Of a stretch of 17,158 bases of DNA, positions 6,614 through 14,605 are shown in pieces. How positions within the stretch are numbered: the stretch's first letter is position 1; each line of letters opens with the position of its first letter. Made by a program: the position numbers and the translations under genes. The stretch covers positions 86,438-103,595 of the forward strand of contig DBZZ01000081.1 of NCBI GenBank assembly GCA_002311315.1, given 5' to 3'. The notes beneath the pieces are model-generated. The model did not search any database and had not been told where the DNA came from. It saw nothing but the letters and a program-made list of their open reading frames with translations. This stretch comes from Methylococcaceae bacterium UBA1147 (lineage in GTDB: Bacteria > Pseudomonadota > Gammaproteobacteria > Methylococcales > UBA1147).

Positions 6614-7542
6614 CTATGAAAGCCGGTCGACAATGCCTTCGAGCATTTCGGCCGAGTAGTATTCGATGACGATTTTTCCACCCTTCTCATCGCCCTGCAT
6701 CGATACCTTGGTTCCGAGCGCAACCCGCAGCCGTTCGCCGATTCCGCGAAGGAAAACGGCCTGCGGTCCGGTAATCCGATCGCTCGATGACGTTACCGCG
6801 TATCTTCCTCTTTTCGCCGCCGGTCCCGCAAGCGCCTTCCGGATGCGCGCCTCGAGCTGGCGGACGGAGAGGGCCGATTTTTCCGCCGCCCGGGCCAGCT
6901 TGACGATTTCCTCATCGTTCCGAAGGGCCAGGAGCGCCCGCGCATGTCCCATGGACAGGGCTCCCGCCGCCACACTTTCGCGGACCGAATCGGGCAGGCG
7001 AAGCAGGCGGATGTAGTTTGCCACCGTGGAGCGCTCCTTGCCCACCCGCGAGGCGACTTCTTCTTGGGTGAGGGAGAGCCGCTCCATCATGCTTTCGTAG
7101 GCCGCCGCTTCTTCCATGGGGTTCAGATCGGATCGTTGAATATTTTCGATGACCGCGATTTCAAGAGAATTTTTCTCCGCCACATCCACGGCAATCGCCG
7201 GAATCTCGGCGAGACCGGCCAGTTGGGCGGCCCGCCAACGGCGCTCGCCGGCGATTATTTCATAGCCCTCCCCCGCGCGGTTCACCAGTATCGGCTGGAG
7301 CACCCCGTGAAGCCGGAGGGAATCGGCCAATTCCTCCATCTCATCGTCCCCGAACTCGGACCGGGGCTGATGAATTCCGGGGCGGAGCCGATCTAACGAA
7401 ATCATCAAAATCCGGCTTCCTTCGGGTTCGCGAGGTATTGCCGCACCGGCCAGTCCGGACCCCGGGATCGGCGCCTCGGGGAGATCGGCCGATAAAAGCG
7501 CATCGAGCCCCCGGCCCAGCCCCCGTTTTTTTGACGTTGCCA

Positions 7543-7543
<1 letters not shown>
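6614..7543 (-). CDS. parB: Chromosome-partitioning protein ParB
   Basis: ParB is a CTP-dependent DNA clamp that loads at parS and spreads along the chromosome, guiding origin segregation with ParA. The 309-residue protein has a GLGRGLDALL N-terminal motif (8-17, the ParA-contact type), the CTP-binding signature GERRWRA (99-105), ENIQRSDLNP (133-142), a helix-turn-helix at about 159-180 (TQEEVASRVGKERSTVANYI) and a C-terminal dimerisation domain ending EMLEGIVDRLS. All parts of a normal chromosomal ParB are present. Its ATG shares one base with the parA stop (TAATG), so translation is coupled. Its probable binding sites are the three parS-like 16-mers at 8471-8549, just upstream of parA. Confidence 0.97.
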
Positions 7544-8382
<839 letters not shown>

Positions 8383-8388
8383 TGCCTC

Positions 8389-8413
8389 TCGCTAGAATTG
8401 TCTATCGCTAGAA
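8389..8413. repeat. 9-bp direct repeat in the parA leader
   Basis: TCGCTAGAA occurs at 8389-8397 and 8405-8413, 16 bases apart. On the minus strand both copies (TTCTAGCGA) lie between the candidate parA promoter and the parA start codon. It could be a leader operator or a chance repeat. Confidence 0.45.
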
Positions 8414-8436
8414 ACGAGGGGGGATTTCTTTTTTTA

Positions 8437-8465
8437 ATTTTCGCATACGGAAGCCCGAAATTCAA
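8437..8465 (-). promoter_or_regulatory. Candidate sigma-70-type promoter of parA
   Basis: On the minus strand TTGAAT (8465-8460) and GAAAAT (8442-8437) are separated by exactly 17 bases in an AT-rich patch. Transcription would start near 8430 and give a leader of about 48 bases before the parA ATG. The nearest parS-like site ends six bases upstream of the -35 element. The -10 box is only a four-of-six match, so this is a candidate. Confidence 0.33.
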
Positions 8466-8470
8466 GACAT

Positions 8471-8486
8471 TGTTCCAGGTGAAACA
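8471..8486. promoter_or_regulatory. parS-like centromere site 1
   Basis: TGTTCCAGGTGAAACA differs at one central base from TGTTCCACGTGAAACA, a form of the known bacterial parS palindrome. It lies beside the parA gene, where functional parS sites are common. It is the probable binding site of the ParB encoded at 6614-7543. Confidence 0.82.
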
Positions 8487-8503
8487 AAAAACACGTAGCC
8501 CAT

Positions 8504-8519
8504 TGTTCCGCATGGAACA
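8504..8519. promoter_or_regulatory. parS-like centromere site 2
   Basis: TGTTCCGCATGGAACA keeps both arms of the parS palindrome TGTTCCACGTGGAACA and differs at two central bases. It begins 33 bp after the start of site 1. The central changes may weaken ParB binding. Confidence 0.75.
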
Positions 8520-8533
8520 AAAATCACCGGCAC

Positions 8534-8549
8534 TGTTCCATGTGGAACA
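8534..8549. promoter_or_regulatory. parS-like centromere site 3
   Basis: TGTTCCATGTGGAACA differs at one central base from the parS palindrome TGTTCCACGTGGAACA. It starts 30 bp after site 2, so all three sites fall at close to three helical turns from one another. Confidence 0.85.
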
Positions 8550-8659
8550 TTCTGCGGGGTTGATTGCGAAATCGATTGGGAAAAGGATTTGTCAACTGGT
8601 ATTCCAGGCCAACCGCTAAAGGCAGGGAGAAAGACCCCCCCCGGTAAAAAACTTCCGCT

Positions 8660-10582
8660 CTAGGAGGTTTTCCGACGGGCTTTGCCGTTGCCGTCTGACG
8701 GGCGTGCTTTTCGGAGATGGATCTCGAGGACGGCAACGGCGGCGGGGGTGACGCCCGAGATGCGCCCGGCCTGTCCAAGTGTTTCGGGCCGGATCTCATC
8801 CAGGCGCTGGCGGACCTCGGCAGTGAGATTGTTGACCTGGGAGTAAGAAAAATTATCGGGGATCCGGACCCGGTCCGCCTGGCGGATGACGGCGACCTGG
8901 CGGGCCTCGCGCTCAAAGTAGTCCTTGTATTTTACTTCCGCCATGACAAAACGCCGGGCTTCTTGGCCCAGATCGTTCCACATCCGGCGAAATTTTCCCT
9001 CCATGAGATCGTCCACATCGGCCGCCAGCTCTGGCGTCATTTCGGGCCGTCGAATTAACTCGCCCAATGTCAATGCCTTGCGAGGAGGCGCCGATCCGGA
9101 GGACTCAAAGATGGAAACCACGCCGGCCTTTGGATGAATGCTCATATCTTCAATATAATCAATAAGTTGTGAGCATTTTCGGGTTTTTTGCAAATATTCG
9201 CGGCAGGGGGCTTCTTCGAGCGATCCCAGCTCATGTCCCAGCGCCATCAGCCGCGCGTCGGCGTTGTCGTGCCGAAGATGAAGGCGATGCTCGGCCCGGC
9301 TGGTGAACATCCGATAGGGCTCCTGAACCCCCTTCGTCACCAGATCGTCAATCAACACTCCGATAAAAGCCTGATCGCGGCCAAGAACCACTGGCTCCCG
9401 ATTCTGGACAAACCGGGCGGCATTGATGCCGGCTATCAGCCCCTGGGCGGCGGCTTCCTCGTATCCCGTCGTCCCGTTCACTTGTCCCGCGTGAAACAGG
9501 CCGGAGACCCGCTTGGTCATCAAGCTGGGGAAGAGTTCGGCCGGATCCACGTAGTCATACTCCACGGCATAGCCCGCGCGCATCATCTCCGCCCGCTCCA
9601 GGCCTGGAATCGTCCTGATCACCCCCAGCTGAACTTCGGCCGGAAGGCTCGTAGAGAGGCCGTTGACGTATATCTCTTGGGTGTCCCGGCCCTCGGGCTC
9701 GAGAAAAATCTGGTGGGCGCTCTTGTCCGGAAAGCGCATCACCTTGTCCTCGATGCTGGGGCAGTACCTCACGCCCGTGCCCTCGATCTGGCCGTTGAAC
9801 ATGGGCGCGCGCGCGATATTCCGGCGTATCAGATTGTGCGAGGCTTCGTTGGTGTAGGTGACGTAGCAGGGAATCTGCTCCTGATCGATGGAAGTGGTCC
9901 GGTATGAAAAGGGGAGCGGCGGATCGTCCCCCGGCTGAACTTTGAGCCCCTCGAAATCGATTGATTTTCCGTCGAGGCGCGGCGGCGTTCCGGTTTTCAT
10001 CCTGCCGATGCGAAAACCGAGGTTGGACAGTTCCTCGCTGAGGCCCTTGGCGGCCCCTTCGCCCGCGCGCCCTCCCTCCACCTTCCTGTCGCCATAGTGG
10101 AGAAGGGCCCTTGTGAATGTGCCCGGAGTCAGAATCACCGCCGGCGCGCGGTATTCTTCCCGCAGGCCGGATTCCACCCCGGCGATGCGCCCGTTTTCTA
10201 TCAAAAGCCGCCCGAGGGCACCCTGCTTGAGAAACAGGCCGGGCTGGTTTTCCACAGCCCGCTTGATATACAGCCGATACATCTGCTTGTCGGCCTGGGC
10301 GCGGAGGGCTCGTACGGCCGGTCCTTTTTTCATGTTGAGCATCCGGAACTGGATCCCGGTCGCATCGATGGCGCGGGCCATCTCTCCCCCCAGGGCGTCA
10401 ATTTCGCGCACCAAAACCCCCTTGGCCAGCCCGCCAATCGCCGGATTGCACGACATCAGGCCCACCGTATCGAGGTTCATAGTGAAGAGCAGGGTTCGCA
10501 TTCCCATGCGGGCGGCGGCCATCGCCGCCTCGCTTCCGGCATGCCCGCCCCCGATGACGATAACGTCGTAACGGGAGTTCAT
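8660..10582 (-). CDS. mnmG: tRNA uridine-5-carboxymethylaminomethyl modification enzyme MnmG (GidA)
   Basis: MnmG is the FAD-dependent partner of MnmE; together they install the cmnm5/nm5 group on the wobble uridine of several tRNAs, using methylene-tetrahydrofolate, FAD and NADH. The 640-residue protein has the FAD-binding GGGHAGSEAA (11-20), the conserved SCNPAIGGLAKGVLVREIDALGG region, YCPSIEDKVMRFPDK and the C-terminal VNNLTAEVRQRLDEIRPETLGQA segment, so it is complete. The ATG at 10582 has AAGGA about eight bases upstream. It follows mnmE by 80 bp in the same direction, the usual pairing. rsmG, its usual downstream neighbour, is absent; the gap to parA holds parS-like sites instead. Confidence 0.98.
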   Translation of the reverse strand: MNSRYDVIVIGGGHAGSEAAMAAARMGMRTLLFTMNLDTVGLMSCNPAIGGLAKGVLVREIDALGGEMARAIDATGIQFRMLNMKKGPAVRALRAQADKQMYRLYIKRAVENQPGLFLKQGALGRLLIENGRIAGVESGLREEYRAPAVILTPGTFTRALLHYGDRKVEGGRAGEGAAKGLSEELSNLGFRIGRMKTGTPPRLDGKSIDFEGLKVQPGDDPPLPFSYRTTSIDQEQIPCYVTYTNEASHNLIRRNIARAPMFNGQIEGTGVRYCPSIEDKVMRFPDKSAHQIFLEPEGRDTQEIYVNGLSTSLPAEVQLGVIRTIPGLERAEMMRAGYAVEYDYVDPAELFPSLMTKRVSGLFHAGQVNGTTGYEEAAAQGLIAGINAARFVQNREPVVLGRDQAFIGVLIDDLVTKGVQEPYRMFTSRAEHRLHLRHDNADARLMALGHELGSLEEAPCREYLQKTRKCSQLIDYIEDMSIHPKAGVVSIFESSGSAPPRKALTLGELIRRPEMTPELAADVDDLMEGKFRRMWNDLGQEARRFVMAEVKYKDYFEREARQVAVIRQADRVRIPDNFSYSQVNNLTAEVRQRLDEIRPETLGQAGRISGVTPAAVAVLEIHLRKARPSDGNGKARRKTS

Positions 10583-10662
10583 GAAGAAATTCCTTTTCCG
10601 TATTGTTTTGCCGAAACTTCCGGGGAGATCGAATCAAGCTCCCCAAAAAGGGGGGTAGCCTA

Positions 10663-12090
10663 TCATTTTCCGATGCAAAAAGTAGAGAAGATTTTATCGA
10701 GGAGGTCCTGGCCGTAATCGCGGCCAAGAAGTTCCGAAAGAGCCCTTTGTCCTTCGTTCAGATCGACGGCGATGAGTTCGGGCGACAGACCGCGCTCCAG
10801 GGCGGCTCGCCCGTTTTCGGCCGCTTTCCGGCATCTCACGACCAAATCCCGGTGGCGCTCCCGGGTGAGAAGTCTCTGATCGTCTCCGCCGCCATCTTCT
10901 CCCGATAACGAGGCGGCGATAAGGTCCCTGAGGCGGTCCATCCCCTCGCCCGTTAGAGCCGATATGGCACATATCCTGGCGGGAATTTCGTTTTCCCCCG
11001 GCAGGTTCGCCCGGGGAAGATCCATCTTGTTCGCCGCCAAGATCACGGGGGCGTCCAGCCCGCCAATCTCGCGCGCGGCCCATTCCACTTCCTCCGGCCC
11101 GGCGGCGGCGTCTATCACCACCAAACAAAGGTCGGCCGAGGCGGCGGCGCGGCGCGCCCGGTCGGTTCCCTCGAGTTCGACCGGATCGCCCGTATCGCGA
11201 AGGCCGGCGGTATCGATCAGCCGGACCGGAATTCCCCCGATATCGCACACTTCTTCCACGGTATCCCGGGTGGTGCCCGGAATCGGACTCATGATGGCCC
11301 TCTTCGTTCCCAAAAGATAATTCAGCAGGGTGGATTTTCCGGCGTTTGGCCGCCCTAAAATGGCCACCCGGCCCCCCTCGCGGAGAATCCGCCCGGATCG
11401 ATAGGTTTTCTCCAGTGCCGCGAGGTCCCCCGCGATGACGGAGAACCGCCCGGCCAGCTCACTCTGGCCCATGGGGCCCCCCGGTGGGGCCGGACCCGCC
11501 CCGGGCTCGAATTCATCGGGAAAATCGATGGCGGCTTCCAGATGCGCGCCCACCTCTATGATTTTCCCCCAGATGGCCTCAAGCGCTTTCGTGAGCCCGC
11601 CTTCGAGGTGGCCCAAGGCGGCCCGCGCGGCCCGCGCGGTTTCGGCCGAAATCAGATCGGCGACCGACTCGCACTGCACCAGATCGATTTTGCCCTCCAG
11701 AAATGCGCGCCGGGTAAATTCTCCCGGAGCTGCCGGCCTCGCTCCCGCATCGCATGCCGCCGATAAAAGAGCCTGGACAACCGCCGGCCCGCCGTGGCAG
11801 TAAAGTTCGGCCATATCCTCGCCCGTAAACGAATCCGGGCCGGTCATCAAAACCGCCATCCCCTCGTCGAACGCGCGGCCCCCCGGCGCGGCGAATTTTC
11901 CGACCCGAAGCTTTCGATTCTCGGGAGGAGCGGCGGCGTTATTGGGGTGAAAAATTTTTCCCGCGATCTCCGCCGCTCTGGCTCCGCTCAGGCGGACAAT
12001 CGCGATGGCCCCTTTTCCGGGGGCAGACGAAAGCGCAACGATGGTGTCCCGCTGAACATGGCCCCCCTCATCGCCGGTCCTTGTTGGCAT
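10663..12090 (-). CDS. mnmE: tRNA modification GTPase MnmE (TrmE)
   Basis: MnmE is a potassium-activated dimerising GTPase that works with MnmG on wobble uridines of tRNA. The 475-residue protein has an N-terminal folate-binding domain (from DTIVALSSAPGKGAIAIVRLSG), helical regions, and an inserted G domain with GRPNAGKS (246-253), IPGTTRDTVEE, DTAG (293-296) and NKMD (354-357). It ends with the catalytic FCIGK. The ATG at 12090 is chosen because GAGGA lies six bases before it. The frame is open to 12168, but that start would overlap the divergent galT-like gene. About 20 residues precede the usual MnmE beginning, and an Ala/Pro/Gly-rich stretch (197-210) lies between the helical and G domains. 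The mnmE and galT-like starts are only 53 bp apart. Confidence 0.97.
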   Translation of the reverse strand: MPTRTGDEGGHVQRDTIVALSSAPGKGAIAIVRLSGARAAEIAGKIFHPNNAAAPPENRKLRVGKFAAPGGRAFDEGMAVLMTGPDSFTGEDMAELYCHGGPAVVQALLSAACDAGARPAAPGEFTRRAFLEGKIDLVQCESVADLISAETARAARAALGHLEGGLTKALEAIWGKIIEVGAHLEAAIDFPDEFEPGAGPAPPGGPMGQSELAGRFSVIAGDLAALEKTYRSGRILREGGRVAILGRPNAGKSTLLNYLLGTKRAIMSPIPGTTRDTVEEVCDIGGIPVRLIDTAGLRDTGDPVELEGTDRARRAAASADLCLVVIDAAAGPEEVEWAAREIGGLDAPVILAANKMDLPRANLPGENEIPARICAISALTGEGMDRLRDLIAASLSGEDGGGDDQRLLTRERHRDLVVRCRKAAENGRAALERGLSPELIAVDLNEGQRALSELLGRDYGQDLLDKIFSTFCIGK

Positions 12091-12143
12091 AGCCGTCCTC
12101 AATTTCTGTATGGTGATTTTCGTCAACCCGCTACGAGGATTAT

Positions 12144-13148
12144 ATGGCAGAATTGCGCCGCGACCCATTTCTCGACCGTTGGACGCTGATCGCCGCCGAG
12201 CGGTCCGGGCGGCCCCGGGATCACCGCCATGCCCCCGCGACCCCGGCGAAACCCAATGACCAGTGTCCCTTTTGTCCCGGCCGGGAGGAAGACACCCCTC
12301 CCGAAATCGACGCCATCCGCGAGGATGAATCCGTATCCAGCTGGCGGATCCGGGTCATTCCGAATTTGTATCCCGCCATCGGCGCGGACCCTCTTTCGGA
12401 ATCGCTGTCCGGAGGCCTGTTCGATTCCATGTCCGGCGGCGGCCGCCACGAGGTCATCGTCGATTCTCCCGATCATCTCCTTGGCCTCGCCGACCTTCCG
12501 GACGCCCACGCGGGAGAGGTCCTCCGGATGCTCCAGCGCCGGGTCCGTGAACTCTACACCGTTCCTTCCATCCGCTCCGTGGCCCCGTTCAAAAACCACG
12601 GAGCCCCCGCCGGGGCCTCGCTCGAGCACTCCCATCTACAAGTCGTCGGGCTCCCCGCAATCCCCCCGTATATCGCCCTCGAGCGTGAGGCGGCCGAGCA
12701 CTTCCACCGGGACACCGGCAAAACCCTGCTGGACGAAATGGTTGAGTGGGAGACTAAACAAAACCGCAGGACGATAGAAACCGGCGAACGGGGGGCGGTG
12801 GTCTATTGTCCCTTTGCGTCGCGGTTTCCCTTCCAGGTGGCGATCTCGCCCTGGCCCACACAAGAGCGCTTCGCCGAATCGCCTCCCGGCGCGATCGCCG
12901 CCGTGGGGGGCGCCCTCGCCCGCTCCTTGAGGCGAATCAAAAATCTCCTGGGCGATCCGCCGCTCAACGTCTTTTTTCATGTCGAAACGCGCCCGGAGCC
13001 CGGAGAAAACACGCCGGCCCACCGGTGGCGCATCGAGATTTTTCCCCGCCTCGCCGACATCGCGGGGCTGGAGATCGGATCGGGGATGCACATTAACGAG
13101 ATGGCGCCCGAACGGGCCGCGGAGACGCTGCGGGAAATTTCTTTTTAG
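12144..13148 (+). CDS. galT: GalT-family nucleotidyltransferase (galactose-1-phosphate uridylyltransferase-like)
   Basis: This 334-residue HIT-superfamily nucleotidyltransferase, if a true GalT, exchanges UMP between UDP-glucose and galactose-1-phosphate through a histidine-UMP intermediate. Visible are the zinc-type pair CPFC (C41, C44), NLYPA, and the active-site segment NHGAPAGASLEHSHLQ with H162 and H164, where H164 is the predicted nucleophile. A second-domain HRWRIEIFPRL replaces the common HWHIEI. The HSH motif instead of HPH is found in relatives including ADP-glucose phosphorylase-type enzymes, so the substrate is not certain. Length is typical. GAGGA lies five bases before the ATG. 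It is divergent from mnmE and convergent with the SDR gene; no other galactose genes are nearby. Confidence 0.85.
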   Translation: MAELRRDPFLDRWTLIAAERSGRPRDHRHAPATPAKPNDQCPFCPGREEDTPPEIDAIREDESVSSWRIRVIPNLYPAIGADPLSESLSGGLFDSMSGGGRHEVIVDSPDHLLGLADLPDAHAGEVLRMLQRRVRELYTVPSIRSVAPFKNHGAPAGASLEHSHLQVVGLPAIPPYIALEREAAEHFHRDTGKTLLDEMVEWETKQNRRTIETGERGAVVYCPFASRFPFQVAISPWPTQERFAESPPGAIAAVGGALARSLRRIKNLLGDPPLNVFFHVETRPEPGENTPAHRWRIEIFPRLADIAGLEIGSGMHINEMAPERAAETLREISF

Positions 13149-13185
13149 TGCCAAGGAATGAAGCTTACCCGCCCGCCTTAATTCT

Positions 13186-13947
13186 CTACGCCATCCATCG
13201 GCCGCCGTTGATGTCGAGCGTCACGCCGGTGATATAGCTCGATCCCGGCGTCGCGAGATACCAGATGCCGTCGGCGATCTCTTCGGCCTCGCCGGGGCGG
13301 GCCATGGGAATGGATTTGTTGATCTCGGGCAGGCGGTCCTTGTGCATGATCGCCACGCGGGGGGAGAGCACCACGCCCGGCGCCACGGCGTTGGCGGTGA
13401 TTCCGTGCGGGGCGAGCTCCACGGCCAGCCGCCGGGTAAATCCGAGGATTCCCGCCTTCGCCGATCCGTAATGGAGCGCGGTTTCGAGAATTCCCGTGCG
13501 GCCGGTCAGGGAGGAGATGCTGACGATGCGCCCATAGCCCGCCTTTTTCATCGGGACCGCCGCCGCCTTGGAGCAAAGAAAAACACTCTTCAGGTTCCAG
13601 GCGAGAATGGCGTCCCAGTCGTCTTCTTCGAGATCCTCGATCGGGACCGTCTCGAAAAACCCGCCGGCGCAATTCACCAATATATCCAGCCTTCCCCACC
13701 GCTCGTCCGTTTTGCGGAAGGCCTCCTTCACGTCGGCGGAAGACCCCACGTCCGCCTGGAGGTAGATGACGTCCGCCCCGGCGGATTTAATTTTTTCCAC
13801 GACCGAATTTCCGTTGTCGGGGTCTTTGTCCACGAGCGCGATCCGGACGCCCTCTTCGGCGAACCGGCGCACCACCGCCTCGCCGATTCCGGCGGCGCCA
13901 CCGGTGACGATGGCCACCTGTCCCCGGATGGAAGATCTCTCGCTCAT
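13186..13947 (-). CDS. SDR family NAD(P)-dependent oxidoreductase
   Basis: This 253-residue classical short-chain dehydrogenase/reductase has all core motifs: the nucleotide-binding TGGAAGIG (15-22), D40 after the second strand (favouring NAD(H) over NADP(H)), NCAG (92-95), N118, the catalytic serine region SISS (143-146), Y160 and K164 in YGSAK. The C-terminal ITGVTLDINGG is typical. The substrate cannot be predicted; it resembles 3-oxoacyl-ACP reductase or alcohol-dehydrogenase-type SDRs. Its ATG overlaps the stop of the upstream methyltransferase by four bases (ATGA), so the pair was probably one transcript. It ends 37 bp from the convergent galT-like gene. Confidence 0.93.
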   Translation of the reverse strand: MSERSSIRGQVAIVTGGAAGIGEAVVRRFAEEGVRIALVDKDPDNGNSVVEKIKSAGADVIYLQADVGSSADVKEAFRKTDERWGRLDILVNCAGGFFETVPIEDLEEDDWDAILAWNLKSVFLCSKAAAVPMKKAGYGRIVSISSLTGRTGILETALHYGSAKAGILGFTRRLAVELAPHGITANAVAPGVVLSPRVAIMHKDRLPEINKSIPMARPGEAEEIADGIWYLATPGSSYITGVTLDINGGRWMA

Positions 13948-14562
13948 GCCTTTTTGCCTCCGGGAACGCGCCTTTCGATCGCCTCGGCCGCACCGGAAAA
14001 CGGGCCCGCCGCCTTTTTCCCGCTTGGGCGGCGCGCCACGACGAAATAGGTGTCGTCGTCGAAGCTCCAGGACCGCTCCACCACAAGGCCCGCCTTGCGG
14101 ACCATGCGCTTTGTCTCCCCGGCATCCAGCCGCGCCCAGAGGGGCGGGCCGTATTCCGTGAGCACCGGGTGCCGCTCCAGGATAACGGCGCGGCCCCCGG
14201 GGCGGAGCGTGCGCATCGTTTCGCTCAGAAACCGATCCGTCCGGGCAGTTTCGTGAAGAACAAACCCGAGCATCGCCATGTCGGCGCAACCGTCCGGAAA
14301 GAGAAATTCCGGGTCGGCCGATTTTTTCAGGTGCAGGTTTTTAAGGCCGATTTCTTTGGATTTTTTCCGCAGCGCCCGCAGCATCGCCGGCGAGGTGTCG
14401 CTGGACAGGACCCTGCCGGATTTCCCGACCACCCGGCAGGGAAAAGGGTCCGGGGCCGCACCCCAAGTCCAAGAGCGCCATCCCCCGCCGGAGGCCCATC
14501 GCGCGGAGCGCTTTCGTGGGAGGCATGATCCGGTGGCGCCGCCGGCTGACAAGAAGACGCAT
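13944..14562 (-). pseudogene. Class I SAM-dependent methyltransferase, frameshifted
   Basis: Two overlapping frames together make one methyltransferase. The first, from the ATG at 14562, reads RIMPPTKALRAMGLRRG and then the SAM-binding motif LLDLGCGPGPFSLP. It then loses homology and stops at 14341. From about 14440 another frame on the same strand carries on with VVGKSGRVLSSDTSPAML, LGFVLHETAR and LRPGGRAVILE, down to the stop at 13944. The switch lies at about 14430-14440, consistent with one inserted base or a loss of two (or eight) bases; relatives have a few more residues there. About 206 codons in all, normal for the family. It overlaps the SDR start by four bases. It may be a pseudogene or a sequencing error; a programmed shift is unlikely, as no slippery run is seen. 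Confidence 0.78.
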
Positions 14563-14605
14563 CCGGCCCGGCGGAATGACCCAGTGTTTTCGGGGGGCGT
14601 GGATT

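Noticed and set aside
8383..8659. Possible oriC or DnaA-box cluster in the mnmG-parA gap
   Set aside because: No good TTATCCACA-type boxes were seen. The notable repeats fit parS, so the origin is more likely beyond the right edge.
10583..10662. CCCC-A-run-GGGG hairpin between mnmE and mnmG as a terminator
   Set aside because: The stem is short, no T-run follows on the transcribed strand, and the two genes are expected to be co-transcribed.
12091..12168. Longer MnmE N terminus from 12168
   Set aside because: It would overlap the divergent galT-like gene, adds no conserved sequence and has no ribosome binding site as good as that at 12090.
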